From: Verrucomicrobiota bacterium
GTDB taxonomy: Bacteria > Verrucomicrobiota > Verrucomicrobiia > Limisphaerales > UBA11320
NCBI GenBank assembly: GCA_016199985.1
Contig: JACQFQ010000069.1
Span: 62,001 to 126,000 of the forward strand
Reading direction: 5' to 3'
Length of the DNA stretch: 64,000 nt
Positions 33,123-42,283 of the stretch are shown here, piece by piece (the stretch's first letter is position 1; the number at the start of each line of letters is the position of its first letter). A program made the translations under genes and the position numbers. A model generated the notes under the pieces. It had not been told where the DNA came from. It did no database searches and saw only the letters and a list, made by a program, of their open reading frames with translations.

Positions 33123-34103
33123 GTGCCGAGCGATCTGACATCCGGGTCGGCGAGTAATCCCAACGAAAGGCCGGGCGGCACGCTAGGCGCGCTGTCCGTC
33201 GCATTGGGAGCGACAGCGATTGGCCTCGCGCCGCTCTGGATCCGTCTGAGCGTTCTCGGGCCCTTTTCAACCGCCGCCTATCGACTCCTGTTTGCGTCGC
33301 CGCTCTTCTGGATCTGGTGGCGACTGGAGTCGCGACGCTCCCGCATCGCCGGGCTTCCAGCGGTGACGGCCATCAACCGCCAGGAACGCCTAGGGCTGCT
33401 GTTTGCGGGACTGATGTTTGCCGGCGACATGGCGCTCTGGAACTGGTCGCTGCACGAAACCTCGGTTGCCAACTCCACGCTCATCACGAACCTCACTCCG
33501 CTGTTGGTCATGGTGGCGGCGTGGCTCCTTTTCGGAGAGAAGGTCACGTCCCGGTACTTCGCGGCCTTGCCCATCGGCCTCGCGGGGGTGTGCCTCCTTG
33601 TTCACTCGCCCGCGACCGGCGCAAAGGCTCATTGGAAGGGCGACCTGCTGAGCGGCGCGGCGACCGTTTTCTACGCCGGTTACCTGCTCGCGTTGCGGGG
33701 ACTGCGTCAACGCTTCACGACCTCATTCATCTTGTTCCACTCGGGATGGATCAGCGCGATCGCGCTGTTCGTTGTTGCATGGGCCGGCGGTGAGAAGCTC
33801 TGGCCCGCGACCAACGGAGGATGGTGGATCATCCTCGCGCTCGCGTTTGTGTCCCAGCTGTGCGGCCAGGGACTCATCGCCTTTGGATTCGGCCATGTCA
33901 GCGCGGCGTTAGGATCGTTGATTCTGCTCATCCAACCCGTCGTCGCCGCCGGAATCGCGTGGGCGTGGCTGGGCGAACCCATGACCGCGTGGCAGCTGGC
34001 AGGAGGGGCCCTGGTCCTGACGGCCATAACAATCGCCGCAAGACCCCAACGCGCCGAGGCAACTAAGCATCCGTCCCCCTCACGCTCTCGCTCCTCATCC
34101 TAG
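33123..34103 (+). CDS. DMT-superfamily transporter (EamA/RhaT type)
   Basis: A 326-residue inner-membrane protein with about ten transmembrane helices arranged as two EamA repeats. Repeat 1 runs from LGATAIGLAPLWIRLSVLGP to AALPIGLAGVCLLV and contains NSTLITNLTPLLVMVAAWLLFGEKV. Repeat 2 runs from GDLLSGAATVFYAGYLLALRGL to WQLAGGALVLTAITIA, with LGSLILLIQPVVAAGIAWAWLGEPM. Such proteins export amino acids or other metabolites. The start is GTG; no ATG occurs before the first helix. The tail is Ser/Arg-rich. No neighbour points to a substrate. Confidence 0.9.
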   Translation: MPSDLTSGSASNPNERPGGTLGALSVALGATAIGLAPLWIRLSVLGPFSTAAYRLLFASPLFWIWWRLESRRSRIAGLPAVTAINRQERLGLLFAGLMFAGDMALWNWSLHETSVANSTLITNLTPLLVMVAAWLLFGEKVTSRYFAALPIGLAGVCLLVHSPATGAKAHWKGDLLSGAATVFYAGYLLALRGLRQRFTTSFILFHSGWISAIALFVVAWAGGEKLWPATNGGWWIILALAFVSQLCGQGLIAFGFGHVSAALGSLILLIQPVVAAGIAWAWLGEPMTAWQLAGGALVLTAITIAARPQRAEATKHPSPSRSRSSS

Positions 34104-34387
34104 TCCCCGCCGCAACCTCATCGGCTCAACGAGCAAACCTTCCGGCCCTGATGGGCATCAACTCGCGCCAAACCCTGTCCGCTCCGCGGTTTTGCTTCGC
34201 TGTCTTCATGCCGGGTGTTGCGTCCGTTGGCGCTCACTTCTCGGATCCCCGTTCCCGTAGGGCCAGGAATGCGTCACCGCGAAGGTTCGCCACGTGCGAC
34301 AGGGACGCTACCGACGCCTCGAGGACAACGACCGCCAGGCGACAAGGGCTTGGACCCGGACGGTTCGGATGCTAGGTTGCGGCAGCG
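34104..34387. other. Intergenic region, nothing recognised
   Basis: About 280 bp between the transporter and the NtrC-type regulator. Short open frames exist but lack family features and start signals. No hairpin with a U-tract, no -24/-12 promoter and no RNA gene was seen. Confidence 0.4.
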
Positions 34388-35848
34388 ATGCAGTCACCGG
34401 ACCTCAAAGGCCTCAGCGTTTTGATCGTCGAAGATGAGCCCCTTCTTCGACGGCAGTTGTCCCTGGAGGTGGAGCAACTAGCCGCCGACGTCACCTCGGT
34501 GGGCACGCTGGAGGCGCTGGGTCGCGCCACCGAGGGCATTGACTTTGACTTCATACTCCTCGATCTGCATCTCCCCGACGGCAACGCGATGACATGGCTC
34601 AAGGACGGACGACACCCCCGGAACGCCGCGATCATCGTCATGACGGCCCACGGGGAGGTATCGGGGGCGGTGGAGGCAATGCGCCTAGGCGCGATCGATT
34701 ACCTCGTCAAGCCCCTGGATCCCGCCCAGGTCTCGCTCGCCCTGGTCAAGGCGCGTCAGCTGAAGCATAACGCCAGGCTGGAGGAACACCGCCGGAACGA
34801 CGGCGCCCTGTCGAGCCAGCATTTCTTTTTCGGGCAAACCCTCGAGGCGGTGTCGCGCCAGCTGGAAAAGATCGTCACCGCCGACCGCCGCATGGCGCAA
34901 CTGCTGCCGCCCGTGCTGATCCAGGGAGAAACGGGAACAGGAAAGACAACCATCGCGCGATGGCTGCATCATCAGGGTCCCCGCTCGCAGGCGCAGCTGG
35001 TCGAGGTGAACTGCTCGGCGCTTCCGGACACCCTGGCGGAGTCGGAGCTGTTCGGACATGAGCGCGGAGCGTTCACCGACGCGCGCAACGCCCGGATGGG
35101 CCTTTTCGAAGCCGCGGATGGAGGCACGCTCTTCCTCGACGAGCTGCCCAGCCTCTCGCCCATGCTCCAGGCCAAGGTGCTGAAGGTGATCGAGGATCAT
35201 CGCATTCGCCGGCTCGGCGGAAACCGCGAGATCCCGGTCGACGTTCGGATCATCGCGGCGGCGCCGCAGGATCTCGCGAGGCTCGTGTCGACGGGACAGT
35301 TTCGGCAGGACTTGTTCCATCGGCTGGACCTTTACCGGATCGCGCTGCCTCCTCTGCGGGAGCGAAAAGAAGACTTAATGGACCTCGCGCAGCTCCTTCT
35401 GCAGCAGATTTGCCGGCGTCATCGCATTCCGCTGCGCCCCTTGAGCGATCTGGGGAGGCGCCGGCTTCTGAGCCATTCCTGGCCTGGCAATGTGCGAGAG
35501 CTCTCCCATGAGCTCGAGCGCGGCGTCGTCTTCGAGGAAGGGGGCCAGCTGAATCTCGACCACATGGGACCCGCCGCGATGAACGAACCCTCCACCGCGA
35601 CAGGACGGCCGCCGGCGGAGCCCGGCTTGAAAGGCCTCGAGAGTTGGTTCAATGAAGACTATGTGTTCCCTAAAGAAGGGTTCTCGCTGGAGTCGGCGAT
35701 CGGCCAGCTCATTCATCACGCGCTCGCGCAAACCCACGAGAATGTCTCGGCCGCGGCCCGGCTGTTGGGCGTCTCCCGCGACTACCTGCGGTATCGTCTC
35801 GCGGATTCGAAGGACGAACCGCCACGCGACACGGATGCGCCCGCCTGA
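34388..35848 (+). CDS. NtrC-family sigma-54-dependent response regulator (orphan)
   Basis: A 486-residue activator. The receiver (about 8-125) has EDE, the phospho-acceptor Asp in FILLDLHLPDGNAM, MTAHGE and Lys in YLVKPLDP. The AAA+ domain (about 155-395) has Walker A GETGTGKTT, the sigma-54 loop GAFTDA (Asp replaces the second Gly of the consensus GAFTGA, a variant known in working activators), Walker B GGTLFLDEL, and the sensor/Arg-finger blocks FRQDLFHRLDLYRIALPPLRER and WPGNVRELSHELER. The C-terminal Fis-type helix-turn-helix is NVSAAARLLGVSRDYLRYRL. No kinase or sigma-54 promoter was recognised near it, so its signal and targets are open. It precedes the giant CotH protein by about 120 bp on the same strand. 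Confidence 0.94.
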   Translation: MQSPDLKGLSVLIVEDEPLLRRQLSLEVEQLAADVTSVGTLEALGRATEGIDFDFILLDLHLPDGNAMTWLKDGRHPRNAAIIVMTAHGEVSGAVEAMRLGAIDYLVKPLDPAQVSLALVKARQLKHNARLEEHRRNDGALSSQHFFFGQTLEAVSRQLEKIVTADRRMAQLLPPVLIQGETGTGKTTIARWLHHQGPRSQAQLVEVNCSALPDTLAESELFGHERGAFTDARNARMGLFEAADGGTLFLDELPSLSPMLQAKVLKVIEDHRIRRLGGNREIPVDVRIIAAAPQDLARLVSTGQFRQDLFHRLDLYRIALPPLRERKEDLMDLAQLLLQQICRRHRIPLRPLSDLGRRRLLSHSWPGNVRELSHELERGVVFEEGGQLNLDHMGPAAMNEPSTATGRPPAEPGLKGLESWFNEDYVFPKEGFSLESAIGQLIHHALAQTHENVSAAARLLGVSRDYLRYRLADSKDEPPRDTDAPA

Positions 35849-35967
35849 AGACCTCGCCTCCCCCGCCATCGGCGCGTTGTCCGCGTTGCAAGGCAACAGA
35901 CTCGGGGGAGTCCTCGTTTGACCCGCTCACCTCCCTCGGCTACGGTGGCTGAAGACCCGTTGTGACT

Positions 35968-38900
35968 ATGTGCCCGCGCATCTGCTTCGTCCTCTGCCTG
36001 CTCCTCTCGTGCCTCCATTCCTCAAAGGGAGCGGCGCCGTCGGTGGTGCTCTCCGAGATCCTCGCGGACAATCATGGGGGGCTGTTGGATGAGGACGGAC
36101 AGAGCTCCGGATGGATCGAGATCCGAAACGCGAGCGCGACCTCGGTCTCCCTGGCGGGCTGGGCGCTCAGCGACGCCGCCGACCTGAATCCGAGGTGGGT
36201 TTTTCCCGGAACAAACCTTCCCGCCGCGAGCTATCTGGTTGTCTTCGCTTCCGAAAAAAACAGGACGAACTCCGGCGCCCCGCTCCACACCTTTTTCAAG
36301 CTAAAGACCGGCGGAGGCCATCTCGCGCTCGTCGACCCGAGCGGCGCGGTGACATCGGAGTTCGACTATGGGCCCCAGAGCCGCGACGTCAGTTTTGGCG
36401 TCGGAAGGGACCCCGGCGTTCAATCCTGGATTCCGGCGAACGCGCCCGCGGTGTATCTGACGCCGCTGGACAACTCATTGGCCAACCAGTGGACCGGCGC
36501 GAATGAACCCTTCGATGATTCCCGCTGGAGCTCCGCGATTCTCGGACTCGGCTACGACCTCACCCCTCGGGCCGCCACCGATCTCCTGGCGTTTTGGGAT
36601 TTCAACAACAACGCGGCTCCGGCCTCCGCCGCTGACGCCACGGGCCACGGTCACACCGGCGCCGTGATCAGCCCCGCGGCGTACACGACCGACAAGGCGG
36701 GGCGCAGCGGCGCGCCTGGCGACCGCGCGATGAACATGGGACCGACCGGGAACGGCGCGCGCGTCACGATTCCCGATGTCGCGACAGGCTGGCTGGACGT
36801 CACGAAAAACAACGACGCGATCACATTCAGCCTCTGGACCCACGGCGACAGCACGCAGCCGGGCCAAGGCAGCGCTTTCTGGGGCGCTAGCGGCGCGAAC
36901 GGCTCAGGAACGCGCTCCGCTCAAGCGCATGTGCCTTGGAGCGACAGCGTGGTCTACTGGGACACCGCCGGCGCGGATCCTTCACGCAGCCGGGTCTCGG
37001 TGCTCGTCCCCGATCCCGCCTCGTGGCGCGGCGCCTGGAATCACTATGTGTTCCTGAAAAACAAGAGCGTGAAAGAGATCTGGTTGAATGGCGCGCGCAT
37101 CCTCTCGGGGTCGAGCCCGGATCCGCTCACCCAGATCCGCAGCTTCAGCATCGGCGCCATCCCCGACGGCAGCCTGTCCTATGGAGGCTTGATCGATGAC
37201 TTCGCGATCTGGAGCCGGGCCTTGACCGCGGAGGAAATCGGCACGCTGGCTCAGGGAGTCTCGCCCTCGGACATCGGACGGATCTCCGGCCTGTTCACGA
37301 CCGATGTGTCCTCGAAGATGCGCGGCGTCAACGCCTCCATCTATGTCAGGGCGCCCTTCGACGCCCCGGACCCCAAAGGTCTCGACTCCCCGCTGCTTCG
37401 AGTCCGCGCCAACGGCGGCTTCGTGGCCTATCTCAATGGAGTGGAAGTCGCGCGACGAAGAGCCCCGTCGAATCTGGGCTTCGACTCCGCCGCGACGCCC
37501 GGCGGGCCGGCGCCCCTGTCGCCGCCGTGGGAGGACTTCGACTTGGGCGCGTTCGCGTCTGTTCTGCGGGCCGGGAGAAACATCCTCGCGATCCAGGGCC
37601 TGAACAACTCGGCGACGGATGATCGCTTTCTCTTGAACGTCCAGCTCATCGCGGGCCGTTCCCTTGGGGCGCGATACTTCAGCGCGCCCACGCCGGGCGG
37701 GCCGAACACCCGGGGATCCGAGGGCGTCGTGGCAGACCCGGTCGTCAGCGCTCCACGGGGATTCTACTCCGCGCCTTTTCAGCTGACCTGCTCCACGCCC
37801 ACGCCGGGAGCGAGCCTCGCCTACACTCTGGACGGATCCGTTCCCTCCTCCACAAACGGCGTTCGCTCCGCCTCGAACACGATCACTCTCGGGGTTTCCA
37901 ACACGACCCTGCTCCGGGTTGTGGGAACGAAGCCCGGCTCCCTCGGGAGCGCCATCGCGACGTTCACCTATCTCTTCCCGAGCCAGATCGCGCGCCAGGG
38001 ACGTCCCACCTACCTCGGCGCCACCTGGCCCAGCGGGGCGCCGACCGATTTCGAAATGGACGCCCGCGTTCTTACAAACACGAGTCCCCATCATAGCCTG
38101 GATGACGCATTCCAAAGCATCCCCACACTCAGCGTCGTCGCGCCGAGCGAGGGTTTCTTTGGACCGATCGGCATCTACACGCTGCCGAGCGGAGGCGGGC
38201 TCTCGGAAGTGCCGGCCTCCGCGGAGCTCATTTACCCGGACGGAAGGCAAGGGTTTCAGGAGGACGTCGGAATCGAGGTCCATGGGAACATCACGCGCGA
38301 CAAGAGCTTCACCCCCAAGCACAGCTTCAACCTGAAATTCCGGGCGGCCTACGGGAATGGAAAGCTCCGCTTCCCTCTATTTGAAGACTCCCCGGTGGAC
38401 GGCTTTGATCATCTCGTTCTGCGCGCGGGATCAACGGACACATGGCCGGTGGTGAACTGGGACACCTTTCTCGTCGACGGCGTGCAGCGCTGGGTGCGCG
38501 ACGAGGCGAGCTATGTGCGGGATCAATGGGTGCGAGACGCGCAGATCGCCATGGGCGAGGTGTCCTCGCACGGGACCTACGTCCATCTCTTTCTCAGCGG
38601 CTACTACTGGGGCCTCTACAATATGTGCGAGCACACGGACGACGCGTTCGCGGCGTCCTACTATGGAGGCGCAAAGGAGGATTACGATGTTCTCGCGGAT
38701 TTCGCCGAAGTTCACGCGGGGACCAAGACCGCTTGGGATCAGATGAACGCCGCCGCGGGCGCCGGGCTGGCGAGCGACGCCAGCTACTTCAAGATCCAGG
38801 GAATGAATCCCGACGGCACGCGCAACCCCTCCTACCCCGTGCTTCTGGATGTCACCAATCTGGTCGACTACATGATCCTGCACATCTACATCGGCGCCGA

Positions 38901-41900
38901 TGACTGGCCCAACCACAACTGGTGGGCGTCGCGCAAGCGCACGGCGGACAGCGCCGGGTTCAGGTTCTTCGCCTGGGACCAGGAGATCTCCATCAACTCG
39001 CTGATCCGACAGCAAAGCTCCTGGGGCTCGGTCTACGCGGAGGCGGACGTCCCCGAGACGCCCACCTTCGCCTATGCGCGCTGCCGCGCGAACGTGGAGT
39101 TCCGGACGCTCTTCGCCGACCGGGTGCAGAAGCACCTCTTCAACAACGGCGCGCTGAGCTTCTCGAACAACCTGGCGCGATGGGATCGTCGCATGTCCGA
39201 AGTCGACCGGGCCGTCGTCGCGGAGTCCGCCCGATGGGGGGACTATCAAAGACCGCTGAAGCCCTACACAAGGGAGGTCGAGTGGCTGGCCAGCAACGCC
39301 TGGATGCGCGCGGTGTTTTACCCTTCGAACCAGGTCATCGCCATGAAACGGTTCACGGACGCTCGTTTGTACCCGACCGTCGGGGCGCCGCGGCTAACGC
39401 CCTTTGGCGGTGAGGTGAAACCCGGGGCCACCGTGGCTTTGTCGCATACGAACGCCGCCGGAACCCTCCTGTTCACTCTCGACGGCAGCGATCCCAGGCT
39501 TCGCGGCGGCGCGATTTCACCGAAGGCGACGCTCTACTCGACGCCGATCCCGATCACGCGCCGAACCACCATCTCGGCCCGAACCCGCCAAGGCACGAAC
39601 TGGAGCGCGCTGGTCTTCGCGGAGTATCATCCCACGCAGAATCTATCCGTCCTCGAGCTCACCGAAATCATGTATCATCCCGCGGCGACGCCGGGACAGG
39701 ATCCGGACGCCTTCGAGTTCATCGAGCTCCACAACGCCGGGCCGACGGCGCTCGATCTTGCGGGGCTCCGCTTCACTTCAGGGATGACGTTCGCTTTCAC
39801 GAACGGATCACAGCTGGCCGCCGACGCCTATCTTGTCCTCGTTCGCGATCCCGCGGCCTTCGCGTCCCGATACCCCGGCGTGACCGCGTCGGGTCAATAC
39901 ACCGGAAAACTCTCGGACCACGGCGAAGCGATCACGCTCGGGACCGCGGATGGCAACACGATTTGGTCCTACGACTACGCGCCCGGCTCGCTGTGGCCCC
40001 TGTCGGCGGATGGCGGCGGGTTCTCGCTGGTTCGCGCGGATGGCGTCGCGCCCAATCCCCAGGAGCCCTCCTCCGCTTGGCGGGCAAGTTCGCAACCAGG
40101 AGGGTCGCCAGGGAAGCCGGATCAGCCCGAGGCGCGCCCTCAAGTGGTCGTCAGCGAACTGCTCTCCAGCGGCGTCGCCGCGGGAGGGGACTTCATCGAG
40201 CTCCAGAATCTCTCGCCCGCGCCCGCCGCTATCGGGGGATGGTTTTTGTCGGACAATCCCGCGACGCCCAAGAAATACCGAATCCCCGACGGAACCACAG
40301 TTCCCTCCGGCGGTTTTCTGGTCGTAAGCGACAGCGAATACGGTCCAGCGCGCCCGGCGCCAGGCGGGGTCCCGTTCGGTTTGGACGCGCTCGGCGACTC
40401 GGTCCACCTCTTCTCGGCGGACACAGCCGGGAACCTCACCGGCTACTCGCACGGCCTCAGCTTCAAGGCTTCCGAGCCCGGGGTTTCCTGGATTCGCGTC
40501 ATCAACAGCGTCGGCGGCGAGCTGCTGCTCCGTTCCCAGGTTCCCACGCCCGGATCGTCCAACGCTCCCCCCTGGATCGGCCCCGTGGTGATCAGCGAGA
40601 TCCACTATCACCCCCTGGACGGCGACCCTGAATTCGTGGAGTTGCTCAACATCACGGATTCGCCCGTTCCGCTTTTTGATCCGGCGCGTCCCACGAACAC
40701 GTGGGCGCTTAAGGGCATCAACTATCTCATGCCCGCCAACCTGACGCTCGCCCCCGGCCAGCGGCTCGTGATCTGCGACACGAACCCGGCCGCGTTCCGC
40801 CAGGGGATGGGCCTTGGACCCGCGGCGCTCGTGCTGGGCCCGTTCGCGGGAGCTCTGCAGGACAGCGGAGAACGGCTCGAGTTGCTGAAGCCGATCGATC
40901 AAACCACGAACGGGATCGCCTACGAGATCATTGATTCGGTGCGCTACAATGACAAGGCGCCGTGGTCGCCCGCCGCGGATGGCAATGGCCCGTCCCTGCA
41001 GCGTTTGGGGGCCGACGAAATCGGCGATGACCCGATGAACTGGGCCTCGGCGACGCCTTCGCCGGACGCCCCCATCTCCTCCGGGCTGCCCCCGCGCATC
41101 CTCCAGCAGCCGCAGAATCTCACGGCGGCGGAACGAAGCGCGGTCCAGCTGGAGGCGCTCGTCGACGGGACCAGACCGTTTGAATTCCAATGGCGAAAGG
41201 ATGGATCGGCGATTCCAGACGCCACCAACAGCGTTCTCAAATTCCCCTCGCTCTCCAAGGAGGACGCGGGAGACTACCGCGTCAGCGTATCGAACGGATC
41301 CGGGGCCGCGCTGAGCGACAACGCCGTGGTGCGCGCGCTCCCCCTCCCCTTCATCTACGCGCCGCCGGTCTCGCGCGCGGTGATCTCCAACACGGTCGTC
41401 ACGCTCAACGTGCTCGCCGATGGCACGGGGCCTCTCCGCTATCAGTGGTTCCAGAACGGCTTCGCTCTGGCGAACGGCGTCGCCGCGAGCCTGAAGATTC
41501 CGGCGTTTGGCAGGGCCGACGAAGGGCTTTACTCCGTGCGAGTGACGGACGATGTGGGATCCACCACCACCGACCCCGTAAAGCTGGAGATCCTGTTCCG
41601 TCCCGCGCTCCTCTCGTTTCCGAGCGAAACCATCGCGGTGGAAGGCGATGACGTGTTCCTATTCGCCCGCGGGGCCGGCACCCGCCCCCTCACCTTCCTC
41701 TGGCGACGAGGCGCGGTCCTGCTGTTGACGGACATCTCCACATCCGGCAGTTCCACCTTGCTCCTGAGGAACGTGAAAACGAACCAAACCGGAAACTACA
41801 CCGTCTCGATCAACAACGTCTCGGGCATGAACATCGCCAGCCCGGCGTTCGCCATTCGGGTCCTTGCCGATAGCGACGGCGATCACATGCCCAACGAGTG

Positions 41901-42249
41901 GGAGCTCGCGAACGGGCTGAATCCAAAGAACCCGGCCGACGCGAGCTCCGATATCGACGGGGACGGCTATACGGCTCTGCAAGAGTACTGGACTGGCAGC
42001 GATCCGAGGAACGCGTCCAGCCCTCTGCGATGGGAGAGCACTCAGGCGATCAGCAACCAGATCGCGCTGGGATTCACGGCGGTGTCGAATCGAAGCTATT
42101 CCGTGTTCGCGCGGGATCGCGTGGACGGGATTTGGACGAAGCTGACCGACATTCAGGCGAGGCCCGCGACTCAGACGCAGACCGTGCTCGACGCGCTCCC
42201 GATCACCGGAGCGCGCTACTACAAGCTGACGACGCCGGCTCAGCCGTAG
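35968..42249 (+). CDS. Giant secreted CotH-kinase / lamin-tail / Ig-domain surface protein
   Basis: A 2,093-residue exported multidomain protein. Signal peptide MCPRICFVLCLLLSCLHSSKG (a GTG two codons upstream is less likely). Approximate domain order: lamin-tail domain 27-135, LamG-like 205-430, chitobiase-type Ig-like 590-670, CotH kinase-like 695-1130 (GYYWGLYNMCEHTDDAF and FRFFAWDQE), a second chitobiase-type domain 1147-1210, three more lamin-tail domains 1228-1665 (VVISEIHYHP, FIELHN and FVELLN motifs), and three Ig-like domains 1708-1964 (each with the pattern 'G.RPF.FQWRK.G', 'DAGDYRV'). A calcium-type DSDGDHMPNEWE repeat at 1968-2014 and a short C-terminal beta domain ending ARYYKLTTPA complete it. 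CotH-type kinases phosphorylate spore-coat proteins in Bacillus; the role of this architecture, common in Verrucomicrobiota, is unproven. Probably an adhesive or structural surface protein. Confidence 0.9.
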   Translation: MCPRICFVLCLLLSCLHSSKGAAPSVVLSEILADNHGGLLDEDGQSSGWIEIRNASATSVSLAGWALSDAADLNPRWVFPGTNLPAASYLVVFASEKNRTNSGAPLHTFFKLKTGGGHLALVDPSGAVTSEFDYGPQSRDVSFGVGRDPGVQSWIPANAPAVYLTPLDNSLANQWTGANEPFDDSRWSSAILGLGYDLTPRAATDLLAFWDFNNNAAPASAADATGHGHTGAVISPAAYTTDKAGRSGAPGDRAMNMGPTGNGARVTIPDVATGWLDVTKNNDAITFSLWTHGDSTQPGQGSAFWGASGANGSGTRSAQAHVPWSDSVVYWDTAGADPSRSRVSVLVPDPASWRGAWNHYVFLKNKSVKEIWLNGARILSGSSPDPLTQIRSFSIGAIPDGSLSYGGLIDDFAIWSRALTAEEIGTLAQGVSPSDIGRISGLFTTDVSSKMRGVNASIYVRAPFDAPDPKGLDSPLLRVRANGGFVAYLNGVEVARRRAPSNLGFDSAATPGGPAPLSPPWEDFDLGAFASVLRAGRNILAIQGLNNSATDDRFLLNVQLIAGRSLGARYFSAPTPGGPNTRGSEGVVADPVVSAPRGFYSAPFQLTCSTPTPGASLAYTLDGSVPSSTNGVRSASNTITLGVSNTTLLRVVGTKPGSLGSAIATFTYLFPSQIARQGRPTYLGATWPSGAPTDFEMDARVLTNTSPHHSLDDAFQSIPTLSVVAPSEGFFGPIGIYTLPSGGGLSEVPASAELIYPDGRQGFQEDVGIEVHGNITRDKSFTPKHSFNLKFRAAYGNGKLRFPLFEDSPVDGFDHLVLRAGSTDTWPVVNWDTFLVDGVQRWVRDEASYVRDQWVRDAQIAMGEVSSHGTYVHLFLSGYYWGLYNMCEHTDDAFAASYYGGAKEDYDVLADFAEVHAGTKTAWDQMNAAAGAGLASDASYFKIQGMNPDGTRNPSYPVLLDVTNLVDYMILHIYIGADDWPNHNWWASRKRTADSAGFRFFAWDQEISINSLIRQQSSWGSVYAEADVPETPTFAYARCRANVEFRTLFADRVQKHLFNNGALSFSNNLARWDRRMSEVDRAVVAESARWGDYQRPLKPYTREVEWLASNAWMRAVFYPSNQVIAMKRFTDARLYPTVGAPRLTPFGGEVKPGATVALSHTNAAGTLLFTLDGSDPRLRGGAISPKATLYSTPIPITRRTTISARTRQGTNWSALVFAEYHPTQNLSVLELTEIMYHPAATPGQDPDAFEFIELHNAGPTALDLAGLRFTSGMTFAFTNGSQLAADAYLVLVRDPAAFASRYPGVTASGQYTGKLSDHGEAITLGTADGNTIWSYDYAPGSLWPLSADGGGFSLVRADGVAPNPQEPSSAWRASSQPGGSPGKPDQPEARPQVVVSELLSSGVAAGGDFIELQNLSPAPAAIGGWFLSDNPATPKKYRIPDGTTVPSGGFLVVSDSEYGPARPAPGGVPFGLDALGDSVHLFSADTAGNLTGYSHGLSFKASEPGVSWIRVINSVGGELLLRSQVPTPGSSNAPPWIGPVVISEIHYHPLDGDPEFVELLNITDSPVPLFDPARPTNTWALKGINYLMPANLTLAPGQRLVICDTNPAAFRQGMGLGPAALVLGPFAGALQDSGERLELLKPIDQTTNGIAYEIIDSVRYNDKAPWSPAADGNGPSLQRLGADEIGDDPMNWASATPSPDAPISSGLPPRILQQPQNLTAAERSAVQLEALVDGTRPFEFQWRKDGSAIPDATNSVLKFPSLSKEDAGDYRVSVSNGSGAALSDNAVVRALPLPFIYAPPVSRAVISNTVVTLNVLADGTGPLRYQWFQNGFALANGVAASLKIPAFGRADEGLYSVRVTDDVGSTTTDPVKLEILFRPALLSFPSETIAVEGDDVFLFARGAGTRPLTFLWRRGAVLLLTDISTSGSSTLLLRNVKTNQTGNYTVSINNVSGMNIASPAFAIRVLADSDGDHMPNEWELANGLNPKNPADASSDIDGDGYTALQEYWTGSDPRNASSPLRWESTQAISNQIALGFTAVSNRSYSVFARDRVDGIWTKLTDIQARPATQTQTVLDALPITGARYYKLTTPAQP

Positions 42250-42283
42250 CGCGACCTCAGACCGCCGGGCGGGACGCGCCGCC

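Noticed and set aside
39808..41190. 460-aa minus-strand frame inside the CotH gene
   Set aside because: Arg/Gly-rich antisense frame without family features; the plus-strand gene has clear domains throughout.
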